Shown here in pieces: positions 15,692 through 24,965 of a stretch of DNA of 43,183 bases. The translations under genes were made by a program, and so were the position numbers. How positions within the stretch are numbered: the first letter of the stretch is position 1; each line of letters opens with the position of its first letter. The notes under the pieces are model-generated. The model searched no databases. It was not told the DNA's origin and worked only from the letters and a program-made list of their open reading frames with translations. The stretch is from CAZSDU01 sp964605775 (GTDB taxonomy: Bacteria > Bacteroidota > Bacteroidia > Bacteroidales > FEN-979): positions 1-43,183 of the forward strand of contig CAZSDU010000024.1 of assembly GCA_964605775.1 (NCBI GenBank), read 5' to 3'.

Positions 15692-18313
15692 TCATTTTAC
15701 TATGGATATCTTGATATTTCTTTGAAGATGCAAGTTCTCTTTGATTGTTACAAAATATATCCCGGAAGGAAATTCTGACAGGTTGATGCTGAAAGGATCA
15801 GAACCAAGCGCTGCATCCTTTTTATAATATATTTCGTTTCCCACTAAATTCCTGACAGTGATCTCTGATCTTTTCGGGGCAGCCTCCTTATTGATGAGAT
15901 AAATGATTCCTGATGAAGGGTTTGGATATACCACCAGGGAGGATGCTTGATCTGATTCATTGATCCCCAGCGGGTTTTTACTGATGTTGATCTCCAACTG
16001 GTACATTCCGGTTTGTTTAACAAAATTGGTATATACGTAGAAAGAGAGTTCTCCCCCTTTGGCGGATTCAAATTTTGCAGGGCCGGAATTGTTGCAGGGA
16101 AATTGCCATACGGTATCTTGTGGCCTCCAGTAATTCCAGAAACCATTGAGTGGATGCGACCAGCTGGTATCGTATTCTGAATTTCTCAGATTGGCCTCTA
16201 TATTATATGAAAAACCTATGGGAAGGTCAATTTTATAAAAGTCAACATCTGTACCCACATGGCAATTGGCATTATCCAATAATATTTTTGCACTATTTCC
16301 TATAAAAGATAGCGGTAATACTGAACTTATCTGTACTGAGTCGTTGGGTTCGTAACGGTCGGCTACAAGTGGACTGGCATTAACCAATACCCTGACCGGG
16401 TTTTGAAAACCTGATGACCCGACCAATTCGAATTCGGCATTAGCCGGATTTTTATACCACAAGGCGATCATGTAGCTTCCTGCCGATACAGGGATCCTGT
16501 TCGTGCTGAAAGTGAGCTCCCCGGAGGCAGATCCAGCCGGGAGGGTGAAATTTCCCTTTTGTGCAATCGAATAGAGAAAATTACCGTCAGCATCATGGAT
16601 TGCAAGGTTGAGCATTCCTGAATAATCTGCACTTCCAGTGTTTCTGATCGCCAGTTTCACGGTGGCGGCTTTGCCCTCGGTAAGTGTATCTGGCAATACC
16701 GTCATTGCAGAAGCCATTTCGATGACATCGGGATTGATGACCTCTGCCACGGGAAAGTTGACATATTGCAGGGTGTCGTTAACCTCCATCCATTCGTCGC
16801 CAACATAACTATACATAATACCGATCATGTATTTACCGGGCAGCATTTCTGGCAGACCACTGTTTTTGAAGGTGATATATTCAGCGTTTTCCCCGGCCCA
16901 GATTGTAAAAGGATTGATGATCTCAACAAAACCAATAAGCAGCTGGTTGCTGTCGAAAATGGCCGCCCCCAGGCTGCCTGTAAAATCGGCTTTGCCGTTG
17001 TTACGGATGCTGGTGCTTATGGAAATAGAATCTTCGTATTGAATGATAGCCGAAAGCAGCGTGACCGGAGCGCTGAGGTTGAGATTAAAATATTTTCCCT
17101 GGCCGGGCATGGGGCGGACTCCCTTTATCATTTCGTGGCCACAGATATACCTGGAACCTGGAGGGTTGAGCGAGTTGATTTCAAAGTAGCCGTTATCGTC
17201 GCCTCCCCATCCCCAGTTGATATGAAACTTTCCGTTATTATCATAACCATCGCATATAAATGCGTGGCCACTACCCTTGGGGCTCGGATCCTGAGCCGCA
17301 TAAAGCACAGGAAGTCTGGCATCCAGGTCTTCTTTTAGAAGATCGATCCACTCTGTATCTGTATAATTATGCCTGCTGAGGCCCCTCAGGGCAGGGTCGT
17401 AACCAAAATAATTTTTCAGGGCATTTTCCGTACACCTTCTTTTCGTCCCAAAATCGATCACAAAGGCAGAGCTTCCTCCAACTGCGGCAATTCCATATTC
17501 CATTTCAACGGCAATCCCGCAATGATACATAAGGGTTGCAACGGCATTAATTTCGGCCGTGTCGCTGTCGTTAGCCAAACGGTCAGGCATTACACTCCAG
17601 GCATACTTTGTACCGCCAAAATTGGCTGAAAGGGTGCCATATTTATTTGTTTTGTTGGATACAGAACCGGTTCCCTGCTTAGGATAATTATGATATTTCA
17701 TCACCATGGCCATGGCTGTCGCAACACAACCTGTGACGGTAAGCTCTTTCGGTTTTTTATTTTCGGGACATAGCTTGTTATAATGAGGGGACTGATTCCA
17801 ATATAATTTGATCAGGGGTTCAACGACTTTCACTCCTTTGTCTGAATGGTTTGACCCACTTGTTCCGTTTTGGTATTCCATCCAGGCCGATTCAATTTCA
17901 GGAGTAGCCTGGATTTTTTGAGCTACCGCATTTTTTATCTGTTCTTCATAACTCCATAAAAATGCTGCTGCTGCCGGAGCTATGTTGGCCATCGAAAAAT
18001 CTCCTTCTGTTGAGTAGCCCAATATGGGGGTTATAATATCATCGCCGGCAACGATGACAAACCCGGGGCTTGCTGTAAAATTGTACACATAAAAGGCCGG
18101 GAATGCGTTTGTTCCGGCATTCTGATTTGTTTTCAGATCGTTCGAAGTACAGACCAATACCGGTATTGGCAAGGCCTTGAATGGGTTTATGCCGATCCGG
18201 CTTGCAAAGAAATTACCGGCAACTTTTGTGGCCATATGCTCTTCAACCTGTTTTGCGCTGGTTATCCAGGAAAATGCGGCTAAGAATAATACGATCGTTA
18301 AAATTCTTTTCAT
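15692..18313 (-). CDS. C10 (streptopain-like) cysteine protease with T9SS tail
   Basis: This is an 873-residue protein with a signal peptide (about 1-20) and an SpeB-type prodomain (about 22-150, with FPAFYVYNF...GFVIVAGDD). The catalytic domain has C196 in TGCVATAMAMVMKYHNYP and H350 in GHAFICDGYD, followed by FHINWGWGG. Residues about 410-650 contain two repeated beta-sandwich modules (CARDB-like), then a module of about 110 residues, and a type A T9SS sorting domain (VVYPNPSSGIIYL...). The proenzyme should be exported and self-processed, cutting proteins outside the cell. It starts 10 bases after the propeller gene and is the last of a five-gene operon led by a histidine kinase. Confidence 0.9.
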   Translation of the reverse strand: MKRILTIVLFLAAFSWITSAKQVEEHMATKVAGNFFASRIGINPFKALPIPVLVCTSNDLKTNQNAGTNAFPAFYVYNFTASPGFVIVAGDDIITPILGYSTEGDFSMANIAPAAAAFLWSYEEQIKNAVAQKIQATPEIESAWMEYQNGTSGSNHSDKGVKVVEPLIKLYWNQSPHYNKLCPENKKPKELTVTGCVATAMAMVMKYHNYPKQGTGSVSNKTNKYGTLSANFGGTKYAWSVMPDRLANDSDTAEINAVATLMYHCGIAVEMEYGIAAVGGSSAFVIDFGTKRRCTENALKNYFGYDPALRGLSRHNYTDTEWIDLLKEDLDARLPVLYAAQDPSPKGSGHAFICDGYDNNGKFHINWGWGGDDNGYFEINSLNPPGSRYICGHEMIKGVRPMPGQGKYFNLNLSAPVTLLSAIIQYEDSISISTSIRNNGKADFTGSLGAAIFDSNQLLIGFVEIINPFTIWAGENAEYITFKNSGLPEMLPGKYMIGIMYSYVGDEWMEVNDTLQYVNFPVAEVINPDVIEMASAMTVLPDTLTEGKAATVKLAIRNTGSADYSGMLNLAIHDADGNFLYSIAQKGNFTLPAGSASGELTFSTNRIPVSAGSYMIALWYKNPANAEFELVGSSGFQNPVRVLVNASPLVADRYEPNDSVQISSVLPLSFIGNSAKILLDNANCHVGTDVDFYKIDLPIGFSYNIEANLRNSEYDTSWSHPLNGFWNYWRPQDTVWQFPCNNSGPAKFESAKGGELSFYVYTNFVKQTGMYQLEINISKNPLGINESDQASSLVVYPNPSSGIIYLINKEAAPKRSEITVRNLVGNEIYYKKDAALGSDPFSINLSEFPSGIYFVTIKENLHLQRNIKISIVK

Positions 18314-18323
18314 ATTCTTGGGT

Positions 18324-21266
18324 TTATTTAGTTAATATAAGTGAATAGGATACTTTTTCACCGGATTTAAAATATAAAGTAAGAAGATAGTTGCCTGAGG
18401 CAAAGAAGGAGAGGTCGACAGATAGTTTATCCCCCTCAGGTTTTATCGATGAACGGTACACCGTTTTACCCATCTGGCTTGTCACCGATATGTTTTGCAG
18501 ATCCGCCTGCATTCCTTCATCCATTCTTATTTCAACCTGCCCTTTGGTGGGATTGGGGAACAGGTGGATTTTGGTTTTCAGGTTGTGCTCTATACTGGTC
18601 GGATACCCAAACCTGGCTTCAAGATTACGGTTTCCCTGGGCAATGAAGGTAAAGTTTGCGGAATCGTTAATCTTCGTTCCGTTTTCGAACCAACCCGTGA
18701 ATGAAAAGGATTTCAGGGGTTTTGCCTTCATGGTAACTGTATCTCCGATCTTGTAAAGTCCTCCACCGCTGGCATCTCCGCCATTTCTCGGCACCTCAAT
18801 TTCATTTACCTTGATCTTCCCCGAGGGGACGTACAAATCTGATTCCCATATCCCTCTTCCATAGGTAGCGGCACGGATGGTTCCCGCCATATAACAAATG
18901 TCCAGGTCTGTGACCATCACATTGGGAAGTTGATTGTTGAACGGAATCCAGTCAGAGAGGGTTGAGTCACGGTAAAAAACACCAAGATCGGTTCCGATGT
19001 AGAGCGCGTCATTGGAGAAATCCTCATAGGTAATGCAATTCACCGGCAATTTTGGCAAGCTGGTACCCGAAATGTCTTTCCAGCTTGCGCCTCCGTCAAT
19101 GGTACTGAATACTTTTAAGGAGTCGTACCCGGAGAAGGTGACAAACACCTTTTGGGGGTTTGTCGGATGAATTGCAATTCCCGTGATCATGTTTTTGTTC
19201 TTGCCCAGGGCAGTCAGTTTAAGCGAGTCGATGGCTTTCATATTTCCCCCCCCGTTCGTGGTCATGTAGAGGCTTCTCATGGTTCCCGCCCAGATCACTT
19301 TCGGATCATATTGGGAAATGGCCATGGTCCTGAACTGGAAATCGCCCGGAATTTTGTGATTCATCCTGGTGATACTGTCCCACTGGTCACCCCGGTTTGT
19401 TGTTTTCCAGATATCCCGGTATCCAGCATAAAGAATTTCTGGATTGATCGGGTCGATGGCGATGGGGGTAATCCAGGAGCCTCTGTTTTTGGTTTTGATG
19501 CTGTCGGAAATCAACGTGCAGTCCTCTTTCCAGGTACCGTTAAGGGTTCTTTTGATGACTCCATCACAATAGCAGGCATACCTTATATTCGGGTCAAGCC
19601 AGTCGATCAGGCAGTCCATCCCGTCGCCCCCGATGGCATCCGGAGTCAGCCACTCACCCGGAGCGGTGCGCACCTGTGAACCATTGTCCTGGAATCCGGC
19701 AATGATCAGATCTTTCTGCTCCCAAGAGCCTCCGATGCGGTATATCTGCCCGATCTGCATTCCTCCGGAGATATCAATCCACTTTTTCCCACCATCCTGA
19801 GTATAACAAACTCCTCCGTCGTTGCAGTCGAAGAATGTCCCTTTTTTCAGTGGATGAAAGGCGAAGGCATGCTTGTCTGCATGGACCTGCTCCAGCTTTA
19901 TCGGTTCAACATTTTTTTCCCAATAACTTGCAAGGTTGAATTCCTTTCCTCCATCGGTGCTTTTCCAGGTGTTGATACCGCCCAGCCAGCGGATGTTGAG
20001 AGAATCGGGGTCGATCATATAACACAGGTCATACCAGCCCTGTCCGCCGCATGCATCATCGCACATTTCGGGAGAGACAGAGCTGTGCAGATAATTATTG
20101 CTACAGTTTTTTAGCACCTTGACAACGGTATCCGGAAAAGTGAATCCTTCATTGTTTGACCTATATATTCCGGCCAATCCACCTAACACGGAATCCAGTA
20201 CGCACAGTGCTTCGACCATGTTGGGGTTTTTAGGTGTCACGGCCAGCTTGATCCTGTTGATGTTTGTGAATTTTGTTACCGAATCCCAGCTTTTTCCCCA
20301 GTCGACCGACCGGTATATCTGGGCTGATCTTTTATAAGATGATTTTGTTGCGGCATACATTGTTTTAGTTGTGCCTGGCTTGTAAACGATGTCGCAGAAG
20401 TTCAGTGACGGCCCCATCGAAACGGTGTCCTGCCCTCCGTTCATCAGCTTGTAAATACCGCAGGATGTCGTTGCAAACAGTATGCTGCTGGTGTCGGGAT
20501 TCATGATCAGCCTGCTCACCTGATACTCTTTATCCTTACCGATTTCAAAGCTCAAACCTGTCTTTTTCCAGGTCAATCCGCCATCAATCGATTTCAGGAT
20601 GCCGAGGCTTTTCGTGTCACCTGAACCTGTCCCGTTAAATTTGTTATCTCCTCCGTCGTAATCTCCTGTAGCGACGTACATTGTATTTGAATTTTTTGGA
20701 TCGATAACGATCTCGCTGATACCAAGAATGGGCTGGCGGTCAAAATTTGTTGTCCAGGTTTTGCCGAAGTCGGTGGTTTTCCACAACCCTCCCGCCGGGG
20801 TTCCTACCCAAAAAGTGTTGATATCGTTTGGATGAAAGGCAATACAGTTCACACGGCCTACCCCGAAGTAACGGTTCTCAGGTTTGTCGGGCCCCAGGGA
20901 CTTCCAGTTACCCGCTGCATCTGAATTATCCGTTGAATGTTCGGCTGAATACTTTTCCCACTCCTTAACAACCACATTGTTCGGGGGGAATGTCCCGTCA
21001 TGATTAACGCGGGCTTCCCAATACCACTCCCAGCGTTTGAAAGGTTTATGGCCTGATCCTCTGGTAACCTCCCGTCCTTCCCAGTAATCATTGAAATTTT
21101 TTTGTATCTGGTAGAAATTTGCCTTAGCCGGGGCTGAAGAAGCTCCGGAAGCTGACTGGGCAGAAACTGAATACTGCGATGTGATCAGGGCAAAAAACAA
21201 GCTGATTCCGAGAAGGAGCAGCCATTTTTTGCCGGTAAAACTTGTGATGGTATATTTTGTTTTCAT
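18324..21266 (-). CDS. Secreted BNR/sortilin-like propeller protein with InlB-type repeat and T9SS tail
   Basis: This is a 980-residue protein with a signal peptide (about 1-36). Residues about 120-800 carry many Asp-box repeats of the form S-x-DGG-x-TW (GGLWKTTDFGKTW, KSIDGGLTW, STIDGGASW and others), as in Vps10/sortilin-like ten-bladed propellers. Residues about 825-890 resemble a divergent InlB B-repeat (VTMKAKPLKSFSFTGWFENG). A type A T9SS sorting domain (LFPNPTKGQVEIRM...) ends it. No sialidase FRIP or catalytic Tyr is seen, so it is probably a binding or structural protein. Its ATG lies 2 bases after the stop of the receiver-only protein, which suggests translational coupling. The C10 protease gene follows after 10 bases. 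Confidence 0.85.
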   Translation of the reverse strand: MKTKYTITSFTGKKWLLLLGISLFFALITSQYSVSAQSASGASSAPAKANFYQIQKNFNDYWEGREVTRGSGHKPFKRWEWYWEARVNHDGTFPPNNVVVKEWEKYSAEHSTDNSDAAGNWKSLGPDKPENRYFGVGRVNCIAFHPNDINTFWVGTPAGGLWKTTDFGKTWTTNFDRQPILGISEIVIDPKNSNTMYVATGDYDGGDNKFNGTGSGDTKSLGILKSIDGGLTWKKTGLSFEIGKDKEYQVSRLIMNPDTSSILFATTSCGIYKLMNGGQDTVSMGPSLNFCDIVYKPGTTKTMYAATKSSYKRSAQIYRSVDWGKSWDSVTKFTNINRIKLAVTPKNPNMVEALCVLDSVLGGLAGIYRSNNEGFTFPDTVVKVLKNCSNNYLHSSVSPEMCDDACGGQGWYDLCYMIDPDSLNIRWLGGINTWKSTDGGKEFNLASYWEKNVEPIKLEQVHADKHAFAFHPLKKGTFFDCNDGGVCYTQDGGKKWIDISGGMQIGQIYRIGGSWEQKDLIIAGFQDNGSQVRTAPGEWLTPDAIGGDGMDCLIDWLDPNIRYACYCDGVIKRTLNGTWKEDCTLISDSIKTKNRGSWITPIAIDPINPEILYAGYRDIWKTTNRGDQWDSITRMNHKIPGDFQFRTMAISQYDPKVIWAGTMRSLYMTTNGGGNMKAIDSLKLTALGKNKNMITGIAIHPTNPQKVFVTFSGYDSLKVFSTIDGGASWKDISGTSLPKLPVNCITYEDFSNDALYIGTDLGVFYRDSTLSDWIPFNNQLPNVMVTDLDICYMAGTIRAATYGRGIWESDLYVPSGKIKVNEIEVPRNGGDASGGGLYKIGDTVTMKAKPLKSFSFTGWFENGTKINDSANFTFIAQGNRNLEARFGYPTSIEHNLKTKIHLFPNPTKGQVEIRMDEGMQADLQNISVTSQMGKTVYRSSIKPEGDKLSVDLSFFASGNYLLTLYFKSGEKVSYSLILTK

Positions 21267-21268
21267 TT

Positions 21269-21703
21269 TTACTTTGTATTTGAGTTGACATTAAACAACG
21301 GGTCAATTATCTTTATGGGGAAATACTTTTCTCCACGGATTAATGTTTTGATGGCTTTTTCGAGTTCCTGTTTCCCGGAAGTCTTCATTACAAAACCCAT
21401 GGCCCCTGAATTTTTCATTTCATGATCATATTCCTGCTCGTAATACAGGCCGAACATCAGGATTTTCAAACCCGGCGTGATTGCCAGTCCCAGCCTTGTG
21501 GCTTCCAGTCCATTCATCACAGGCAGATCAATATCCATCAGAACCAGATCGGGATGCTGAGTTTTAAGCAGGCTCAGAAATGCCTGGCCATTTTCAGCTT
21601 CAGCAATGATCTCTCCCATCTCTTCTTTTTCGATGAGGAGTTTTATTCCTTCACGAAACAGGGGATGGTTGTCGACAATAATAATCTTTGGAAGGGATGG
21701 CAT
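21269..21703 (-). CDS. Stand-alone degenerate receiver domain
   Basis: This is a 144-residue receiver domain with no output domain. It is a close relative of the neighbouring NarL-type regulator (shared LFREG-KLLIE, NGQAFL-LLKTQ-PD-VLMD, PGLKIL and GAMG), so the two arose by duplication and this copy lost its HTH. The phosphoacceptor D57 and K107 remain. The acidic pair is D11-N12 instead of DD, and the switch Thr is G85 (MFGLYY against LVTMLD in the neighbour). It may take phosphate but not switch normally, acting as a sink or a protein-binding module; this is inference. It ends 2 bases before the propeller gene. Confidence 0.85.
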   Translation of the reverse strand: MPSLPKIIIVDNHPLFREGIKLLIEKEEMGEIIAEAENGQAFLSLLKTQHPDLVLMDIDLPVMNGLEATRLGLAITPGLKILMFGLYYEQEYDHEMKNSGAMGFVMKTSGKQELEKAIKTLIRGEKYFPIKIIDPLFNVNSNTK

Positions 21704-21728
21704 CTAACAAGACGTTTTGCACAGGCCA

Positions 21729-21736
21729 CAAATGTA
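21729..21736 (-). promoter_or_regulatory. -7 box before the receiver-propeller-protease genes
   Basis: TACATTTG on the minus strand fits TAnnTTTG and lies 26 bases before the receiver ATG, in the 128-base gap of the operon. It could give the effector genes a promoter of their own. No clear -33 box is seen. Confidence 0.4.
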
Positions 21737-21803
21737 GCTCCGGAAATTTCGAATTACTACAGGATAAACGCTGAAAATGCTGCCCGAAATCCTAAAAATG
21801 AAT

Positions 21804-21817
21804 TAGGGTAAACCCTA
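21804..21817. promoter_or_regulatory. Palindrome TAGGGT-AA-ACCCTA, candidate regulator site
   Basis: This is a perfect dyad with six-base arms, 14 bases beyond the NarL-type regulator stop and about 88 bases upstream of the start expected from the 21729-21736 box. LuxR/NarL-type regulators bind such dyads. A dyad this size occurs by chance about ten times in a window this long, so only its position makes it a candidate. Confidence 0.3.
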
Positions 21818-21831
21818 TAGCAGAGAGGATA

Positions 21832-22491
21832 CTATATTTCGACGATTTTGTTTTTAATAGCGTACAATATCAGGTTAACCGTATTTCGGGTTTCGGTTTT
21901 CTGCAGCAATTTTGCCCGGTGTGCTTCAACGGTTTTAATGGACCTATGGATTTTATCTGCTATTTCAATGGGGGAAAAACCCTCGCAGAGAAGTCTCAAT
22001 ACCTCAAGTTCACGTTCCGTAAAGCTGTTTTCATGAGATACAGTAAGATTCGATGCTGAATTTTTCTTGCTTAAATCAAGGATAATTTTACGGAGAAGCT
22101 CATTCGAAAAATAGCTTTGTCCATTAATGACGGTTTTAATGGCGTTTTCAAGTTCCATCTTTCCGGCTGATTTGAGCACACAGCCCATGGCCCCAATATT
22201 GATCAGTTTTGCATAATCGTTGAGCATGTCAAGCATTGTGACCAGCAAAATTTTCAGGCCAGGCTTTATGGAAATTGCTATTTCCGTTGCTTCAATACCT
22301 CCCATGACGGGCATTTCGACATCCATTAATACGATGTCCGGATCCTGGGTTTTGAGCAGGTCAAGAAACGCCTGACCGTTCGAGGCCTCGGAAATAACCA
22401 CCCCCATCCCTTCTGTTTCGATGAGAAGTTTCATCCCCTCACGGAACAACAGATGATCATCAACCAGAATTATTTTTGTCGTGGATGTCAT
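21832..22491 (-). CDS. NarL/FixJ-type response regulator
   Basis: This is a 219-residue protein. Receiver domain 5-125 has D11-D12, phosphoacceptor D57, T85 and K107, all intact. The LuxR-type HTH (about 153-219) shows SFTERELEVLRLLCEGFSP, EIADKIHRSIKTVEAHR and KLLQKTETRN. It is the expected partner of the HisKA_3 kinase encoded 39 bases upstream and should bind DNA as a dimer once phosphorylated. Likely targets include its own operon, with the secreted propeller and C10 protease downstream; that is inferred from gene order. Confidence 0.92.
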   Translation of the reverse strand: MTSTTKIILVDDHLLFREGMKLLIETEGMGVVISEASNGQAFLDLLKTQDPDIVLMDVEMPVMGGIEATEIAISIKPGLKILLVTMLDMLNDYAKLINIGAMGCVLKSAGKMELENAIKTVINGQSYFSNELLRKIILDLSKKNSASNLTVSHENSFTERELEVLRLLCEGFSPIEIADKIHRSIKTVEAHRAKLLQKTETRNTVNLILYAIKNKIVEI

Positions 22492-22530
22492 GGAAGCTCT
22501 ATTTAATATCCGTTGCGTTACATGAAAAAT

Positions 22531-24021
22531 TTAGTCAAGTGGAATTTCAATATAAATTTCAAACCCTTTTCCAACTGCGGTTTTAATTTTGATTACTCCC
22601 CTGATAAGCATTATTCTTTGCTGAATATTCAACAGCCCCAATCCTTTTTGGCTTTTTTCAACGAGGCTCAGATCGAACCCGAGGCCATTATCAGTATATG
22701 TAAAGGTGATCCTGTTTTTTTCTTTTGTATAAAAATAGGAAATATTTACATGGCTTGCCTTGGCATATTTTAAAGTATTGTTGATTAATTCAGTGGTAAT
22801 TCGATAAAGCGTGGTTTCCCTCAAAAGACTGAATCTCGCTTTTGAGTTGAAGCTGAAGTTGATGGATAGCTTCTGTAGATCGTTAATGCTGTTGATAAAG
22901 TTCAGAACGGCATCAACATAGCCATGTTTGGAAAGACTAACAGAACTAAGACCCATGGCGACTTCGCGGATAGTCTGTATCGCTTTTTCGATGTTGTTGT
23001 TACCTTTTTCTGTTATCAGGTTTTTCTTTTCCGGATCATCGGTTTCAGCAAGCCACTGGAAATAGAGTTTGATGGTTGAAAGAAGAGGGCCGAGCCCATC
23101 GTGCAGTTCCCTGGCAAACCGGTTCCTTTCCTGTTCTTCCACTTCAACAGTCAAATTAAAGAGCGCACCTTCAATGGCGACTTTCTCAGTGATGTCGCGG
23201 TTTGAGGCCCTAATACCAAGGTATTTGCCGTTGTTGTAAATCCTTCTGCAAACATGGTCAATCCAGCGAATTTTACCATCTTTGGTCACTACCCTGAAAT
23301 TAACCTCCAGAACGGTCTCCCCGGGCCGCTCACGATGCTCATCATGTTTGTGATCCTCCCAGAGTTCTCTGTCTTCATGGAAAACAATATTGTCAATTAG
23401 GGCCGGATCCCGTGTAAACTCTTCTATGGAGTAACCCGTGATTTTTTCAGCAATGGGTGACATATAGATGACCTGTGTGTCAACACCAGTCCAGTATTCC
23501 CAGTCGTAAGTATAATCAGCAATGGTCTTGTATTTTTGCTCGCTTTTTTTCAATGCTGTATTGGCCTGGGCTAAGTCCACCGAAGATTGTTTCAGTAGCG
23601 CTGCATCAAGGATAATTTTTTGTTTATAGTTGAATAGGTCAAGAAAGACATTGATTTTGTTGACCAGGATACGATCGTTGAAAGGTTTAAGAATATAGTC
23701 GATGGCCCCGTTGTCATATCCTCTGGAAATATCCGTTTCGGAAAGATACCTGGCGGTTAGAAAAATAATGGGAACCCTGTCATTAATCCTGGATTGATTG
23801 ATTTTTAAGGCGAGTTCATATCCGTTCATTCCGGGCATTTCTACGTCGAGTATGGCAAGCGCCAGGTCGATTTTTTGGCTCATCTCAATTGCCAAATGAC
23901 CTGAAAGCGCCCGTATTACGTTTGCCTTTATTTTCTTTTTACGGATTATAGCCTCAAGGAGATCCAGATTATCGACTGCATCATCAACAATGAGAAGGGT
24001 TGGTAAATTTTGTATTGACAT
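22531..24021 (-). CDS. Hybrid sensor kinase, REC-PAS-HisKA_3-HATPase
   Basis: This is a soluble protein of about 496 residues with no membrane segment. The receiver domain (about 7-125) has D59 in ILDVEMPGMNG and K in LKPF. A PAS/PAC domain follows (about 165-285, ending YLGIRASNRDITEK). The HisKA_3 dimer domain has H307 in RFARELHDGLGPLLSTIK, typical of NarX-type kinases. The ATPase domain shows ELINNTLKYAKA, DNGLGFD and GLGLLNIQQR. With an N-terminal receiver, it probably takes input both from another kinase and from a cytoplasmic signal sensed by PAS. I chose the ATG at 24021; a TTG one codon earlier is possible. It leads the operon with two regulators and two secreted proteins. Confidence 0.9.
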   Translation of the reverse strand: MSIQNLPTLLIVDDAVDNLDLLEAIIRKKKIKANVIRALSGHLAIEMSQKIDLALAILDVEMPGMNGYELALKINQSRINDRVPIIFLTARYLSETDISRGYDNGAIDYILKPFNDRILVNKINVFLDLFNYKQKIILDAALLKQSSVDLAQANTALKKSEQKYKTIADYTYDWEYWTGVDTQVIYMSPIAEKITGYSIEEFTRDPALIDNIVFHEDRELWEDHKHDEHRERPGETVLEVNFRVVTKDGKIRWIDHVCRRIYNNGKYLGIRASNRDITEKVAIEGALFNLTVEVEEQERNRFARELHDGLGPLLSTIKLYFQWLAETDDPEKKNLITEKGNNNIEKAIQTIREVAMGLSSVSLSKHGYVDAVLNFINSINDLQKLSINFSFNSKARFSLLRETTLYRITTELINNTLKYAKASHVNISYFYTKEKNRITFTYTDNGLGFDLSLVEKSQKGLGLLNIQQRIMLIRGVIKIKTAVGKGFEIYIEIPLD

Positions 24022-24025
24022 CAAG

Positions 24026-24033
24026 CAAATCTA
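24026..24033 (-). promoter_or_regulatory. -7 box close to the kinase start
   Basis: TAGATTTG on the minus strand ends only four bases before the ATG, with CTTT about 19 bases further up. If used, the transcript would start at or very near the ATG (leaderless). Confidence 0.35.
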
Positions 24034-24158
24034 ATCCAATTTTTCTGAATTAAAGCGGAGGGTCAGTTTTTTCATGAATGTTAACAGCGTTTAAACGGAT
24101 TATTTACATTGTCTGAAACGCCTGAAATGTCTAAGAAGAAAGGAATTTCAGGGGTGTG

Positions 24159-24190
24159 TTGTTTAAATCTCGGGGGATTGTTTATTTTTG
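24159..24190 (+). promoter_or_regulatory. Promoter of the secreted protein-sigma factor operon
   Basis: TTG (24159-24161) and TATTTTTG (24183-24190) are separated by 21 bases, close to the Bacteroidota consensus. The ATG is 34 bases downstream. Confidence 0.6.
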
Positions 24191-24224
24191 TTGACAACAA
24201 GGCAAATGGTTAATTGGGAAAGAG

Positions 24225-24914
24225 ATGAACAGAAAAACAGTTTTATCTTCTGTGAGCCTGACACTGTTGTTCATTTTTCCACTGATCCTTCCGGGGCAAA
24301 AAAAGCTGCTAAATACCAGGGAAATAGATCAGAAATTTTCACAGGTATGGAAAGAAAGCAAAGTGTCGAGAAAAAATTATTCATGGAAGTCCAGAATTGA
24401 AGTCATAAGAGACAATAAAGTAATGCAGGTAATGGTCGAAGAAATTTCCTTCGATCCAAGGGGAAGGCAGATCCGGAAAGTAATCAGCAATCAGGAGACT
24501 CCTCTTCCTTCGACTTTTTTAATCCGCCAGATAGCCGAAGGCCAGAAAGCGAAAATCGTTGCTTTCATGAACGATCTCAGTGTTTTCCTTGAGCAATATG
24601 CCCTTGATAATGACAGCCTGAGACATGCTTTTTTTTCGAAGGCAAGCATCAGCAGCCCTGATGCAAGAGGACAATTACTGGTTTCCGGATCCAATGTCCT
24701 GACAACAGCTGACAAATTGAAATGGTGGATCGATACCCGATCCTATACCATTACTTATGCGACCATTTCAACAACATTTAAAGGGATAAGCGCAGAATTT
24801 TCAGCCACCTACTACCTGTTGCCGGGCTTGAATTATATGTCACAGGCAAAGATCGTGGTCCCCTCCAAAGACATGGTCATTAAACTGCAATTTTACGATT
24901 TTGTAAAACGTTGA
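24225..24914 (+). CDS. Secreted protein of unknown function
   Basis: This is a 229-residue protein with a signal peptide (about 1-25, ILPGQ). The mature part has alternating beta strands, including KLKWWIDTRSYTITYATISTTF and a last strand MVIKLQFYDFVKR. The pattern recalls LolA/LolB-like half-barrel proteins that bind lipid or lipoprotein, but I see no diagnostic motif. It is first in an operon with the ECF sigma factor (51 bases downstream) and a membrane protein, so it may take part in an envelope-stress or signal response. It is divergent from the kinase operon. Confidence 0.7.
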   Translation: MNRKTVLSSVSLTLLFIFPLILPGQKKLLNTREIDQKFSQVWKESKVSRKNYSWKSRIEVIRDNKVMQVMVEEISFDPRGRQIRKVISNQETPLPSTFLIRQIAEGQKAKIVAFMNDLSVFLEQYALDNDSLRHAFFSKASISSPDARGQLLVSGSNVLTTADKLKWWIDTRSYTITYATISTTFKGISAEFSATYYLLPGLNYMSQAKIVVPSKDMVIKLQFYDFVKR

Positions 24915-24965
24915 GGTTTTGTAACAATTCCGAATTACTGCATCCAAATGCCATAACACCGGAAA

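Noticed and set aside
16766..17338. A 190-codon plus-strand frame
   Set aside because: It lies opposite the C10 protease catalytic region, and no promoter or domain supports it.
18324..21266. Calling the propeller protein a sialidase
   Set aside because: It has many Asp boxes but no FRIP Arg motif or catalytic Tyr, and Asp boxes alone occur in many non-enzymatic propellers.
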